From positions 9,841,442 to 9,905,441 of the forward strand of contig CAXIPT010000003.1 in the NCBI GenBank assembly GCA_964030475.1: a DNA stretch of 64,000 nt, written 5' to 3'. A program made the translations under genes and the position numbers. Under the pieces are notes generated by a model. It did no database searches. It saw nothing but the letters and a program-made list of their open reading frames with translations, and had not been told where the DNA came from. How positions within the stretch are numbered: the stretch's first letter is position 1; each line of letters opens with the position of its first letter. This document shows, piece by piece, positions 11,035 to 24,120 of this stretch. This DNA is from Tethya wilhelma. Lineage: Eukaryota > Porifera > Demospongiae > Tethyida > Tethyidae.

Positions 11035-13739
11035 GACACACACGTCACAGTGTAGTGAGGTGTAGAGATAGGGAAACACTAGATTTTTCTGATCAAAAAA
11101 AAACACATATCAAATATGCATAATGCTATGTAGCTACCCATATCTTCATTCATAACATGCTCGATTGACAATCAAGTTTGCATGTGTATTTATACATATT
11201 ATGTATTCACAAACTCCCTTATACTTGCTTAAACAGATTCTATGGTTGTATGAAAATAACTATTATAGATACTATACAGGATATGTTGTCTATAGCTATC
11301 TCATCATCAGAATAAACTTAAGGTTAAACTTTGTAATCTAACAGACACACACACATGGAAGTACTTGTAAACTGACTGATTGGAGCTTGATCTGTTTAAA
11401 TTTAAATTTCCTTGAGGCCCACATACCACAAGGATAAGGCTTCATTGTATGCACCTACTGTGGGAGAACACTGACGTATCAATTAGATTAGCATTATCTC
11501 ATTGGCGTGCTAATTATTTGAGTTAAAATAACTCATAGTCTTCAAATGAAATTAATCGAAGAAGATTATTTCGTACTCTCGAGGACAACTGGATGACTGA
11601 AGAGTTAAGAGGTCTCTAAAACTAGTTTTACCACCTACTTAATTCATTTACCAGCACAAATATTGTGGTGGTGTCTCTGAGGCCATAGTTCACTGTTGAT
11701 ATCATAGAATCCTTGCAGAAGACATTAGCAAAAATCACCATAACATTAATGTTTCTCAAGCATAATACACTGACAGCCACAGCTTTAGACTATAGATCTT
11801 AGCATATGTAGGAGCATGCAGCTAGATGCATTGTGCAAGACGGATACATGAAGCTTGATCACGACTTGTAAACATGTTTACATTAGGTACTAGCTTTGAT
11901 CTGTATTAAGCCACAAAAGTAATAATTTATTGTAATTCTGGAGTGAATTAAGTGGTCTTATATAATAGCGGCCATTAATTCTATATCATTTTTAAAGATC
12001 ACAGTACAGCTACAAAATATCACAGTCTCTCAGTAAGTGTACACAATATTTATTTTGTATTGTTTCTTTGATGTGCACAACAATCATTAGGATGTAAGCA
12101 ATAATAATAACAACAACATTGAGAATGTGATTCGATACTCTCTTTCATCGTATACAACTAGAGTAACTCTATCTCATGAGCTCAACATACCAGCTTAAGT
12201 CAATAATAATTATTGTTCTATAGACACTCACCTCATTTCTGCCTCTTTCTGTCTTGAACTTGATGTGGAAGACACTCGTCTCCTCATCCTCATCCTCCCA
12301 GCCCTTCCTCCGAGGGACAGGTGGACTGATCTTGAGAACGTTCTTTGCCATCGGCATGGACACTTTCTCAACTATAGCATCTGCAGAGACAAGTGTTAGA
12401 GAGAGTATTATGTGTACATCAGGCACCAGTGTACTAATTGTAATGGTCCAGTATGTGTTGTGAGTACATCATTTGTTATGGTTTGTGTAAACACACCAGT
12501 GAGTCAAAATAGAAAACAAGACTGATTCAGTGACCGGATTCAGAAGTCATGATTAATTCCCGTACAGGCTTTTATGTACTATCATATACAATACATGTTG
12601 CATGCATGGTATAATTTTATTATGGTACATAGACACATATGGAATGTCTTCGAACCATGACTACTGGACAAAACATGTAGGGTCAATGCATGTGAAAGCT
12701 GCATGAATCGCACGCACTTTAGTGCTGGGCCTTGAGCTTTGACTCAGTATGTACTACACACAAGTATATACACACACACACATCCAATGTCATATTATGC
12801 ACACTTAATAACATCAATTCACTCACTTTTTAAGTAAATTGCTCCGTGTACTGTTGATTCTTCTATTGGTCTCTCCAATGAAAAATAATACAAAAAGTTC
12901 CCTGCATGTATCAAAGCAAAAATTTCTAATGTAATATTTTTATTCTTGTATATATGTATGGAGAACATATGATTTTAATACATACCTTTGAGAACAAATG
13001 CTCTTCTCTTCCAAACTGAATACCACGATGGTTTGGGACCTGAAATTACAACAATAATTATAATTTATTGTTGTGATATATATAAGATTCACTTAACTGA
13101 CAGCAAGTATTCATCAACTTAACCATATACATGCATGGTACATCTATAAGGAGCCGATTTAAGTTTTTCACATGCCCACACACACCTGTTTTCCACATGA
13201 TGCCTCTCTTTTGTACACCTCTTGTCAACCCCAGCTCTGTGAAGGTCATCTAGATAGGATAGCATTCCAGAATAAATAATCTTAAATTTCATTTCATTAG
13301 CTCTGCAATGTGCACATCGAATAGATTTGAAATTCTATAATGCAACTGGAGAGTATTATGTACGTATTACTGAAGCCAAATGAATCATGGGAGCATATTA
13401 AAAATGATTAGCTGAAGCATGCACGCTGCTGAGGCTTACTTTTCCAGCTGGCGATGAAGAAGACCCCAAAGAATTATAGATAGTTTTATCTCTGTCGTTC
13501 ATAACGAGTCTATCGCCTCTTGCTTTCTCGTAGAAGGCTTGTGCAGACATTTGTTGTGGCTCGGAGCGCATCATTACGTGGGCGGGGCTAGGATACGGAC
13601 TGATGTCGAGCGAGCTGGCGTAGTACTCGCTGTTCGTTTCTTCTGAGCCCCACTCGCTAGTCAGCTCTGAGACTGTTTCACCACCGTCGCTGTAGAGAGC
13701 TTTGGAGGTCATGATGGCTTCCATTATTGCTTCATCCAT
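10537..13739 (-). CDS. Small PH-domain protein, six exons
   Basis: Exons in minus-strand order are 13739-13440, 13249-13186, 13039-12986, 12901-12827, 12380-12232 and 10647-10537. Phases fit throughout and give about 250 residues. Residues 1-100 are acidic, Ser-rich and probably disordered (MDEAIMEAIM...). A pleckstrin-homology fold follows: VQKRGIMWKTG, then WKRRAFVLKGNFLYYF (strands 1-3), HGAIYLKNAIVEKV, an acidic loop WEDEDEE, VFHIKF and the closing helix WFEELQQ with its conserved Trp. PH domains bind phosphoinositides or proteins at membranes, so membrane recruitment is likely. The basic KRR near strand 2 would suit lipid binding (inference). The last intron (10648-12231) is long for this window. 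I do not recognise the subfamily. Confidence 0.8.
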
Positions 13740-14071
13740 GATTGAGGTTTTGCAAAATAAATACTAAAGCCAGTGAAAGATACTATTTTACTCTTTTGTT
13801 CGAATTTGACAATGATTTTCTGTGCAATATAGTTGCAGCTAAACACTAAGCTGGTTTCTCTTTTCTTACTATTTTCGTGCTTTGACTTTGTGATGCTGAT
13901 TTACAGCGCAGACTGCTATTTATTCTGCTAAAAAGGATCCGCTGGTGAAATAAACTTGAACTTCGTGACGTAGCAACGCGGAAGTCCAAAGTGTGGTTTT
14001 GTGGAAACGGATTTGTAACAGCACCACCCATATTTAGAACACATCCGGTTGAGAAGCCCTCAGGGAGTAGA
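13740..14071. promoter_or_regulatory. 5' region of the PH-domain gene with a CRE-like site
   Basis: Upstream of the minus-strand ATG at 13739 the DNA holds TGACGTA at 13966-13972 (TACGTCA on the gene's strand) within the most GC-rich patch nearby. The same 7-mer precedes two other genes in the window (32902 and 43043). A promoter role is inferred from position only. Confidence 0.35.
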
Positions 14072-16274
14072 AACTGGAATGTTAATGAAATACTGAGCAT
14101 GACAATTGAAGCTAGGGAATGATCCTAGCCTAAGCTCACACTATTGCTGACTATAGAAGGGAAGGAAGTGGAGAACCCAGGTGCATGCAGCTAAAGGGTG
14201 CAGGGTGATCAATCACTACATCCCAGCATCACAGCTATGTGATATAAATTGTTTACGTCACCAAGTTCAAATCAATCCCGGATGCCATAATTAAAAGTCC
14301 AAGAACTTGCTGAGTCCAGAAACACAAATGCAAACGTGTACATAAAGATAAGAGAGTGCAAGTCGGTATTGTGAGAACATTATTACGAGCAAAAGCATCA
14401 CCGTGGTATTGGGAATTAAGTTAGAGTGGACATGACGTTTTAAATTTAATAGTAAAGGAAGCAAAGATTATATACTAGTTAGGACCAGTGTATTCAATGT
14501 TGTTATTGTTTGCTACTGTTCTATAAGTGTGTACACCTGTTCATGGGTTTACCAACTATTCAATGACTTGCACATTGTGATCTTCCCTTGACTCCACTAG
14601 TGTTGTCTGTGTAACTCTATACACCCGAATGCCCAGTGGCCCACTCTAATCAATGAAGACATACACACAGTAGATGGTTCTGGCCGGGCACACTGACTTA
14701 CTACTATAGAGGACCTACATATGTTCTCCAAACCACTGTACTAATATTCTTTCTATGAGACTGGCCATGCTAGCACATGCTCACTTCCACATAAGCCATA
14801 GCACAATACACTCTTGGCTCAAGATGATACATGTTATGTGTGAGCTGGGCTTTAGCAAGATGAATAACATTATAGTAAAATCACCTTTGCAAACACTGAA
14901 GGCCATCATACACTATGCAACACTGTTGTGTGTGTTGCAATTTGAGATAGCTATAGTCATGCAATAGCAAATTGAGGGTTAATACAATATTAATTCTAAT
15001 TGGCTTGTTTGTGAACGTGACTGGCACACATACAAACACACAGCATGCACATTAAGTCAAAAGACTGTACTGTTGCCCCCGGCAACCACATATGCAAAGA
15101 GGTATAGGCACACAATGAATATTACATTACCTAATTCCGTTGATGTGAATACAAATAATTGTCTCATATTCACTGCATTTCCGAAGTAGCTCAAAATTTA
15201 AAGTGGAATGTTAATGAAATACCGAGCAGAATAACTATTGAAGCTAGGGGAATGATCATAGCCTATACTGGCTATAGAAGGGAAGGAAGCGGAGAACCCA
15301 GGTGCATGCAGCTAAAGGGTACCGGGTGATCAATCACTACATCCTAGCATCACAGCTATGTGATGACGACACCAAGTTCAAATCAATCCCGGATGCCATA
15401 ATTAAAAGTCTGAGAACTTGCTGAGTCCAGTAGCATAAATAAGAGAGTGCAAGTCAGTTATTGTGAGAACATATTTATGACCAAAAGCATCACCGTGGGA
15501 TTGCGTGGGAATTTAAATTAAAGTGGACATGACGTATTAGTAAAGGAAGCAAGTATTAGGACCAGTGCATTCAATGTTGCTATTGTTTGCTACTGTTCTA
15601 TAAGCGTGTACACCTGTTCATGGTTTACCAACTATTCAATGACTTGCACATAGTGATCTTCCCTTGACTCCACTAGTGCTGTCTGTGTAACTCTATACAC
15701 CCCAATGGCCCAGTGGCCCACTCTCAATGAAGACATACACACGGCAGATGGTTCTGGCCGGGCACACTGACTTACTACTATAGAGGACCTACATATGTTC
15801 TCCAAACCACTGTACTAACATTCTTTCTATGAGACTGGCCATGCTAGCACATGCTCTCTTCCACACATGCCATAGCACAATACACTCTTGGCTCAAGATG
15901 ATACATGTTTGTGTGTGAGCGGGCTTTAGCAAGATGAATAACATTATAGTAAAATCACCTTTGCAAACGCTGAAGGCCATCATACATGTACACTATGCAA
16001 CACTGTTGTGTGTGTTGCAATTTGAGATAGCTATAGTCAAGAGCAAATTGAGGGTTAATATAATATTAATTTTAATTGCCTTGTTTGTGAACGTGACTGG
16101 CACACATACAAACACACAGCATGCACATTAAGTCAAAAGACTGTACTGTTGCCCCTGGCAACCACATATGCAAAGAGGTATAGGCACACAATGAATATTA
16201 CATTACCTAATTCCGTTGATGTGAATGCAAGTAATTGCCTCATATTCACTGCATTTCCGAAGTAGCTCAAAATT
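14072..16274. repeat. Direct tandem duplication, two about 1.1 kb copies
   Basis: Copy 1 (about 14072-15199) and copy 2 (about 15203-16274) both begin TGGAATGTTAATGAAATAC and both end TTTCCGAAGTAGCTCAAAAT. They are collinear with scattered substitutions and small deletions, so the copies are clearly diverged. Shared landmarks include CTGGCCGGGCACACTGACTT and GACTGTACTGTTGCCCC. The short open frames inside are not conserved as proteins (one copy is frameshifted), so the unit looks non-coding. No transposase, LTR or clear terminal inverted repeat was seen. Confidence 0.85.
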
Positions 16275-18611
16275 GGAATTGTGAGGAATCAAAACATGAA
16301 GGCAGATTCCTCTTGAAAGGCTTTGCATGAGAACTAATTATATGAGCCCATTCTCTGCAATTATCAATCAATAATTAATTATTAATGTTTGTTGGTTTTT
16401 TCCTTCATGCCATGAATTTGTTCTAATTAAGCGAATTAATTGGTAGTTTGTTTGTTTGGTGATGGATTAACCACACATGGTTACACAGCCATGGTTATTA
16501 TATTGACAGTTTGAGGAGTTCACCCAACAATGAATGATGACTCCAAATGAACAAGGCCGGGCCTCAAAACCATATTGGTCTCTAAACTATGTTGGTTCAT
16601 TAGAGGAGGCATTTTTCCACAATGATCTGTTCATACATAGAGTACAGTATGTGTGTGTGTGTGTTAACACCCTGTCCTTACTTAGACTGGGAGAGGATCA
16701 GAGGTTGGGCAATTCGAGGAACACAACAAAATTCCACCACGACCTCAGATGTACTCTCATATCACCTCTCATCGTGAGAATAACAAATTATGTATGTATA
16801 CACTTGAGAATGCCATAGCTGTGTACATTAACTTCAATGACATTATGTCATAATAATAATAATAATCATAGTACTATTTTATTATCTCCATGATTTTATT
16901 TGTTTATATTACTCTCTCCAGCTGCGAACAAGGTAAGCAGAAACTGTGACAGCTGTTGTTTTTTTGTGTGTGTCTTGTTGTGTTTTGTTTATTATTATTA
17001 TTAATATGCAGGAGCCTAGAATGAGGTCTCCTTTGTTTGGCAGTGTGAAATTGTAACTTCACCAGTATTCAGTGTCCATATTTAATTTGTTGACACTCTT
17101 ACACACCTGCTTAGACAAAAAGTAAATACTCCTAAGTGAAGTTTGCAATGCCTTGATGTACACACCTCTACAGATACATATGTAGTGATGTCAACTGTGG
17201 TAGATTCTTGTGTGCAGTTGTTGGGCACCTAGACTACCAGAGCATTTTGTTTGGCATTGGGAAATAAACTGCAAGCTAACTGTGGTTATGTATGGTACAT
17301 TCCTGGGTCACTGAGGCATGGGAGGACATAAGCAAATTGTGTTTTTGTTGGAGATATGGTGTTGATTTCAGATCTATGCTGACAGATGTCAGCAGGAAAA
17401 GTTTACATTTTGTCATTTCAAATGCATGATACGATCAGAGATAGTCTGCATGTTTGTGATACTTGAAGTCTTAAAGATACCAAGTTTGGTACCACAGTGC
17501 TGTGGCTGATTAACAAAATGTTATCTCTACTCTTACACAAACACAAAACCTTGCTATGGTGACAAATCGTGGTGAATTAAAATATTTTTCCAGACAACTG
17601 AGCAAACAAAAAAACTTCATACACAATAATAATGTGTACATGGCATTGAGTCAACAGATGGCTGATGTGAGTGATAGCGACAAGGTGTTGCCTCAACACG
17701 TAGATGTTATAAACAAACATTAAAAGTTTATGACATGCCTTTCTCTGAAATCTTGTTTACCAAACAAGTCAGAACTGGTTTGAGGAAGTAAATCTAATTA
17801 GTTACACCAGCAAGGCAAGAAGATCAAATCACTATACTTGGTGCAGCGGAACTAAAACTAGTGTTCACTTTAGTGTTTCACTTAGACCCACTGATGGTGT
17901 AGACTGACAGAGAAAACCCTTGTAGCACTCAAGTTTAATGCAATTAGAGCTGGCACAAACAAACTTAACAACAACATGCAACGCAGGCAGTCATGCAGTG
18001 CAAGGATGAGTATGGAGGATAAAGATCCGACTCACTATAATATACAGGAGCAAGACGATCGATGGCATGGTCATTTGAATGGTCATATATGGATGATTTG
18101 GAGCGCTGCTCGAAGCGAAGTTTATCGAATTATAATTTTCATACAGCTAGGGCATCTGAAGACTATAAAAATTATAGTTACTCAGTTTACCATATATCCC
18201 ATTGCCCCTGTATGGCAACATGAGTCTATGGCTACAACACAGCTAGATTAGTATACAGTTACACAGCAATGCTCTGTTAATAAGAGAGTAGACAATACAC
18301 ATTAGAAGGAGCCTATAAAACTTAGCACTAGTATACTGTATACTGAATGTAGAAATGTTATACTGTACATTTATTCGAGTCACATACCACACGATTTTGA
18401 TGTTGTAGTGTCTTTCTTCTGAAGTAGAATTCACGTCAATCATCATCGAACGGATGGATGGTCCATTAGCAATAGCTACAGGGAAGGAACTCAAAGGGTG
18501 TGTGTCGAGAGTACTGCCTTATGAGGTGCTTTGTGTGTAGATCAGTAATAATTATTCTTATGCTTCAATCATTAGTGCACAATGCCACAATAATTATACA
18601 CACACACACAT

Positions 18612-18645
<34 letters not shown>

Positions 18646-19308
18646 TATGCACACCACCAGGTAATTAATCAACTATCATGTTACTAAGCCAGCAAAAACA
18701 TCACATTATATTTTACTCCCTTTTTCACTGCAATGGAAAATCAAAGTTTGTATCTATTGTCCAATACATTATGCTTGAATGGAGGCCAAGCAGTACACAC
18801 AACATTAAATATGATGTTAAAAGAATGGTATAGAATGGCTTGCAAGTGTACAACTCAATTCACATTCACCTTACTAAGACTTATGTGTGCATGAAGCATA
18901 CATATAGTACACATGCACGCCTGCATCAACATTATGGTTATCACTTGTAACACATTACAAACATTAATACTTGTACATGCAATAAAACGTGTGCAAAAGA
19001 GAAACAATAAGTATAATAATATATATTCACACAACAATAAGGTGATATCTTTTCATCACAAAGAGATGGTTTTAGTTTATCAAACACATTATTTCTTAAT
19101 AACACACATCAAACCTAAAAAAATTTAGCGACACAGTAAACACATACAATATATAGCCTTTATTATAATATTATCAAGAGCACAAACAATGTATTAAGGT
19201 AGAATTGCTTAACAACCAGTGTCAAAAGTAGTGGGTTCAATCAAAAGATAACATAGTCTCTCACTCTCTCTCTCTCCTATAAAGAGAGAGAGAGAGGTGG
19301 GGAGCGAC
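16275..19308. other. Mostly non-genic, AT-rich; one weak exon candidate
   Basis: I found no gene that I can support. The region has (TAA)/(ATT) runs near 16855 and 16990 and a CA microsatellite at 18600-18642. One possible isolated minus-strand exon is listed separately. A TTTATT at 19159-19164 (AATAAA on the minus strand) lies about 145 bp past the ARL8 stop and is its likely polyadenylation signal. Confidence 0.45.
18388..18475 (-). CDS. Weak candidate exon, unknown protein
   Basis: On the minus strand a TTCCCTGTAG acceptor precedes an 88-nt open stretch reading IANGPSIRSMMIDVNSTSEE and onward. It ends at a GTATGT donor. The composition looks coding, but no neighbouring exon, start or stop was found, so it could be chance or a relic. 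Confidence 0.2.
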
Positions 19309-19373
19309 TCATGGTTTTCGGTTCTTGGAGGTTTGGATTAGCCACTGCAGAGTGATGTCTATAGAAGGTTGTA

Positions 19374-19405
<32 letters not shown>

Positions 19406-20470
19406 TATGTGTGTATGTGTGTATGTGTGTATGTATGTGTGTGCTTGTGTTATAATTGGAGGAACGCATTGAAAAAGTATTAGAAATGGCACTTGAATCA
19501 AAATAAGTTAGCTCTAAAGCCAATGGAGTATTATACAATTAAAAGGTAGATGAGAAATCTTCATGATTCTATTAAACAGAAACAGATATGATCATTACAT
19601 TTGCATGCACTAATGACATTACAAAGTATTAACTAAGCATGGTTCCCTCTTTACAGCTAAAGAACCAGCCAACACTCACTGACAAGAGGAAGAATGTGCC
19701 ACACAAAAACAAGTCGAGCAAAGCATGAGCCGCTAGTACTAACAAGGACTTTCTCTGAGGAAAACACGACACTGGTGTGATGTTTTGCAACCATCACCCA
19801 GACAGAAGGGAAAGGACCTTGTTTATACTACATCTGATACACATGTAATTGCAATGCATGTACATTACATACATGTACATCTGATGTTGGGGGTTTAACA
19901 CCGTTTAATCAAGTTTTGGATCCCTCACGGAAAACATTTGGAATACAGAGCACGACTTCCTTCCTACTAGTAGTACACACATTGCAAATGCACCGTCTTA
20001 TGATGATGTAATGTTTACAGCAACTTGGAGTGTAGAAGAGGAAAACACTTGAGCTCCTTATCACTTTAATTTGGAAGACACTCGCAAACACAAACACACA
20101 CAAATGGCTGTAGATGTAGGTAAGGTACAACACCAAACACATGAAGAACAAGTGAAGTCATGCAGTCACTCATGAATTCTGTACACACAACCTCCCCCCA
20201 TCACCATACCATGCACACTGGCATTGAAGAATAAGATTCATTTGCACTACTGGAACACTACCACACTAACGAACGATACGCATAAGTATCTAGTCAGTCC
20301 AAAAAAAGGCAACAAAAGATGCCTTCATATTGGAGTCTCGGATAATTTAGTAACAGACTGACACACCGATGAAACGACTACTGTAATCCTCTGCATATGC
20401 TATGCACGTGCCAAGGCTTAATAAATATTGGGAAAGTGCACACACACACACACATACACATTGGGAAAAT

Positions 20471-20516
<46 letters not shown>

Positions 20517-22543
20517 CTCTGTAGCTTGCGGTCTTCCTTAGTGAAAACATAACCAAGTTATTTTGTCTGATAGTACAGTCAAAGCAGTGTTTCCCTCATG
20601 AATCATCCTGAGACTATATTCTCAGACCATGACAAGGGAACTTTGAAATTGTGTTGACAAGTCTAGATGCAAGTGTGGTACACATGATACAGGGCAAGTT
20701 AAGTACACTCACTAGTACAAGCGAAGCCAATGAGTCTAAGTTTAGATCACGAGTCAAAGCTGAGTCAGCAAGTATGTACTTAACTAGAGACACAGGTGTA
20801 AAATGAACCAATAATGCCAATAATGAATAAATCAACCAAAACAGCTACGGAATGTTCAAGTTTGATTCCACAAATACTTATACCTTCTTTACATACATAA
20901 ACTAATAATAAATAAATACTTGCAATTGTATGGTCTTCATCAGGTATGCAATCGACCATCATTCCTCACATTGCTGTGGTATCAACAACACCAAGCTAGC
21001 AAATATTCACTACAAAACCAGTTTATAGGGTGAAAGAAAAACTTTCTAAAAATTCATTTCTTGGATAATTGGATATGTACAGCCGACAATATTCTTAGTT
21101 TAGCAACCAGAAAGGAGTCATAACTTGAAAACGTCAGGAAGTTGCATGCTTTTAAGATTTGCTGAAATGCACCATTCTCAAAATTTTTTGCCCAAATGAA
21201 GCGAGGTGGCTCACCACAACATAGTGAAAGGCTACACATAAACACACAGAGTCAGGAAAACAACTAATAGTTTAATGGGTAGAGTCAGTGTTCTACTGTC
21301 TGGCACTGGATGAGGTGTACACAGCCATAATAGGTGATCACGTACAGGGCCATATGAATGCACAGTACGAAGTTGGAGGAGTACATACATATTTCAATAT
21401 GCTCTAGAACATGCAGGAGGATACCATGTACTGTATATACATGTATGCAACAAAATGCATGTTTGAGCCTTTTAAATTGAGAGGGACCTTCACTAACAAA
21501 CGTTTTTGGAAGAGCTCTACCATTGCTAATTTTGTTGATCACATTTCTGAGTCTAGTAGTTGATTGTTACCTCATTCATCTTGGTCTGTGAGCAGCATAC
21601 ATACCATTAGGGATAACAAAAAGAAAGAAAACTAGCCCGGTTCAGATTGGAAGTACATTATTGTTGTAAGACCACGAAATAAAGTTATGAGATCTAATTA
21701 TTATGGACCATGTGATGTATCAGATTATTGGCCTCTAAGCTTGGAAGCATGCATAATATGTTGTTTGTGCACCTGACGACCCTTTACCAACAAAAGCTTG
21801 CTAAGCCTGGTAACTGTTACACACTGCTGCATAATGCTAGCTACAGCAATAGCTCACCGATGTTCTCCCTCTCTTTACATGATATGGAATAACAGCAGAT
21901 CTCTCTGTCCTTGATGTCATTCAAACTCCTACAGCCAAACAAGAAAACAACATGAAGCAATTTCAAGAGTAGCATTCAAGTGAAGAGGGCACACGTCAAC
22001 TTCACACAGACTCACATTCTCTCTATCAGTTCTCTTTCTCTAAGAGCATTGGGCAAATCCACCTTGTTCCCAAGAACCAACACCTGTAGGGGGGGAGGGG
22101 TAACCATTGATATTCATATACAACAAAATCAGAGGAGGTACGACACAAGTGCGCCTTTGCTGAGCTGGCAAACGGGGTGCACATGATCAACTCTCATTGT
22201 GAAGTACTGCGGTCACATGATTGGAATGTAATTAACAGACTTGCCAGCTCAGCAAAGGTGCACTCGTGTCGTACCTCCTCTGCAACAAAATACACCATGT
22301 CATGATGATGCACTCCATACATGATATCCATACAATATTCTCAACACAGCGCTCACTACACTAGCTGAAACTTTTAACAACATATCTATACAGACCACAC
22401 ATTTGGCATGTGTGTAGCCACAGCGTGGATATTACCTATAAGAAACACATACCGGTATTCCAGCCAACTGAGGCTTGTCAAGCAAACTGTGAAGTTCATT
22501 TTTTGAGGCATCTAACTTCTCGTGATCTGCTGCATCCACCATG

Positions 22544-22598
<55 letters not shown>

Positions 22599-22857
22599 AT
22601 TTTCCCAATGTGTGTGTGTGTGTGTGTGTGAGTTTGTACCTAAATATGGGTGAAGTTGTTTAGGTAAACAGTAAGTAGTTAATAAACGATAGTTATTATG
22701 AAATACTCCAGTGTACAGTTTCAGTATGTATGGGTTATTCTGTTGCAAACTTTGAATTCTAAGAAAACAACAACTTACACAATTGCTGTTACTCCTCTGC
22801 AGTATCGTTCCCACATGCTTCTGAATCTTGGCTGGCCACCAATGTCCCATAGCTAAN

Positions 22858-22919
<62 letters not shown>

Positions 22920-24120
22920 CATCATCTTCATTCACAGTACCAGCAACTTCCCCTACTACAGGTCACATACAATACACATGTGGCACCACTACAAAGTGCA
23001 CAACTCACACACAATACTAAAACACATCCACATGTGACTCTGGGAGGTACACACTATTAATAGCAGCTGTGTCCAAGTTAGGACCACCAGTTTATTTATA
23101 CAACAATACACTGCTAGAGATCCTTATCAGCATGAATGGGTGCAACGAAAATAATAATAATGACAAATAAGAAAAAAAAGTGAGAAACATTTTTGTGCAG
23201 TGGGATAAAACTGTGACACAATGTAGAATAAGCACTGCTAGTGAAGTCAGAGACACTGACAACTACAGTGCATATTGTGAAAGTGAATGGGATATCTGGT
23301 TATTTCAAAACTTGGTTAGGATCAGGGTAACTTTCATTTATTGACATGGGAATGGTAGTTATAATGCTACTAAAGCACTGGTGTGCAATGAACACATTAG
23401 CTTTCTATACTTGGCATCTTTTAGCTTATTTTAGCTTTTATCTTTTGTTATTTTTGAAGCCAATTGTGTATACTTTTACAAGCACTTTTAATTCCATGAT
23501 TTCCCCCTGGTTATACCTGTGGGTGCAGGTGGGCAGCAAAGACACATCACCATGTTACAACTAACACAGAGGGAGTGATTGTGATGGTCACACACACAAG
23601 TATATACCTTTATTGTGACATTGCCTTTGGTGACTTTTCTCATGTTGAAGCCAACAGTAGGTATCATGTCTTCATTAAAGGCTCCACTCTGTTAGGGGGA
23701 TATAGAGAGAGAGAGAGAGAGAGAGAGAAGTGAAATGGTTTAAGCCTACATCTGCCTAGGGATTAGACATTCTGGGACAATTCTGATGTATATGTCTTTA
23801 CATTTTGTGGGTGGGGAATCACTTGTGAATGTATTTGTATAAAACTGCTTGTTGATAAGTGAATAAAGTGATACTATTAAGTGGAGGAACTTACAACCAA
23901 AGGCTTCTATGCCTTCAATTAATACACACAACTCACAAAAATTCTGATTCCATACAATATGGTGAGCATTAATTAGAATTTATAGTTTCAAACTCACCGC
24001 TATCACGTTGACGAATGTAGTTTTCCCAGAATTTTGGAGTCCGACTAACGTCAGCTCCATCTCTTCTTTCCAGAAGAGGCTCTTGAACCACTCAATTATT
24101 CGATTGAAAAACGCCAACAT
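19309..24120 (-). CDS. ARL8: ARL8, lysosomal Arf-like small GTPase
   Basis: Seven exons in minus order: 24120-23998, 23688-23608, 22852-22779, 22546-22453, 22083-22016, 21928-21858 and 19358-19309. All phases agree and give 186 residues, the usual ARL8 length. The N-terminus [20 protein letters not shown] is the amphipathic helix typical of the family (acetylated, not myristoylated). Nucleotide motifs are GLQNSGKT (P-loop), TVGFNM (switch I), WDIGGQ (switch II), NKVD in place of the usual NKRD, and SCKE. ARL8 sits on lysosomes and recruits effectors for kinesin transport and vesicle tethering. An N at 22857 falls inside the polypyrimidine tract of exon 3. The long last intron (19359-21857) holds microsatellites. 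The gene is head to head with the first GST. Confidence 0.95.
19657..19728 (+). CDS. Weak candidate terminal exon inside an ARL8 intron
   Basis: A good plus-strand acceptor (TCTTTACAG) is followed by a 72-nt open stretch, [20 protein letters not shown]..., ending in TGA. It is Lys-rich and would be the end of a gene antisense to ARL8. No partner exon was found, so confidence is low. Confidence 0.15.
   Translation, partial: LKNQPTLTDKRKNVPHKNKSSKA
20436..20515. repeat. Compound CA microsatellite with TTGGGAAAATG core (ARL8 intron 6)
   Basis: A CA tract, the core CATTGGGAAAATGCAC, then a second CA tract (20472-20515). The same arrangement occurs in the opposite orientation at 22549-22630 in ARL8 intron 3. 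Confidence 0.85.
22130..22282. mobile_element. MITE, 153 bp, with 9-bp target duplication
   Basis: The ends are a perfect inverted repeat, CAGAGGAGGTACGAC and GTCGTACCTCCTCTG. A longer imperfect pairing continues inward (TTTGCTGAGCTGGCAA against TTGCCAGCTCAGCAAA). The direct repeat CAACAAAAT flanks both sides (22121-22129 and 22283-22291). A 9-bp duplication points to a Mutator-like transposase acting in trans (inference). It sits in ARL8 intron 4. A diverged relative lies at 39086-39246. Confidence 0.85.
22549..22630. repeat. GT microsatellite abutting an ARL8 splice acceptor
   Basis: On the minus strand this is a CA tract that runs directly into the CAG acceptor of ARL8 exon 4. It contains the core CATTTTCCCAATG, the inverse of the core at about 20459-20472. 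Length variation here could affect splicing. Confidence 0.85.
22858..22913. repeat. GA microsatellite serving as a polypyrimidine tract
   Basis: A pure GA run, read as CT on the ARL8 strand, ends five bases before the exon 3 boundary. It appears to be the polypyrimidine tract itself. The single N of the window (22857) is adjacent and suggests uncertain repeat length in the assembly. Confidence 0.85.

Noticed and set aside
14755..16131. Similar small open frames in both tandem copies
   Set aside because: Similarity follows from the DNA duplication; frames are not conserved between the copies.
16534..16818. 94-residue plus-strand open frame
   Set aside because: No splice sites, homologous motif or coding composition; includes a GT run.
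18028..18039. CGACTCACTATA, a match to part of the T7 phage promoter
   Set aside because: Only 12 bases match, TAATA before it and GGG after it are absent, and there is no phage or vector sequence around it. Chance is the best explanation.
20347..20556. Open frame with CVCVCV run
   Set aside because: Translation of a CA/GT tract in ARL8 intron 6.
22512..22931. Long minus-strand open frame with SLSLSL and HTHTHT runs
   Set aside because: It is translation of GA and GT microsatellites over ARL8 introns and contains an N; no coding character.
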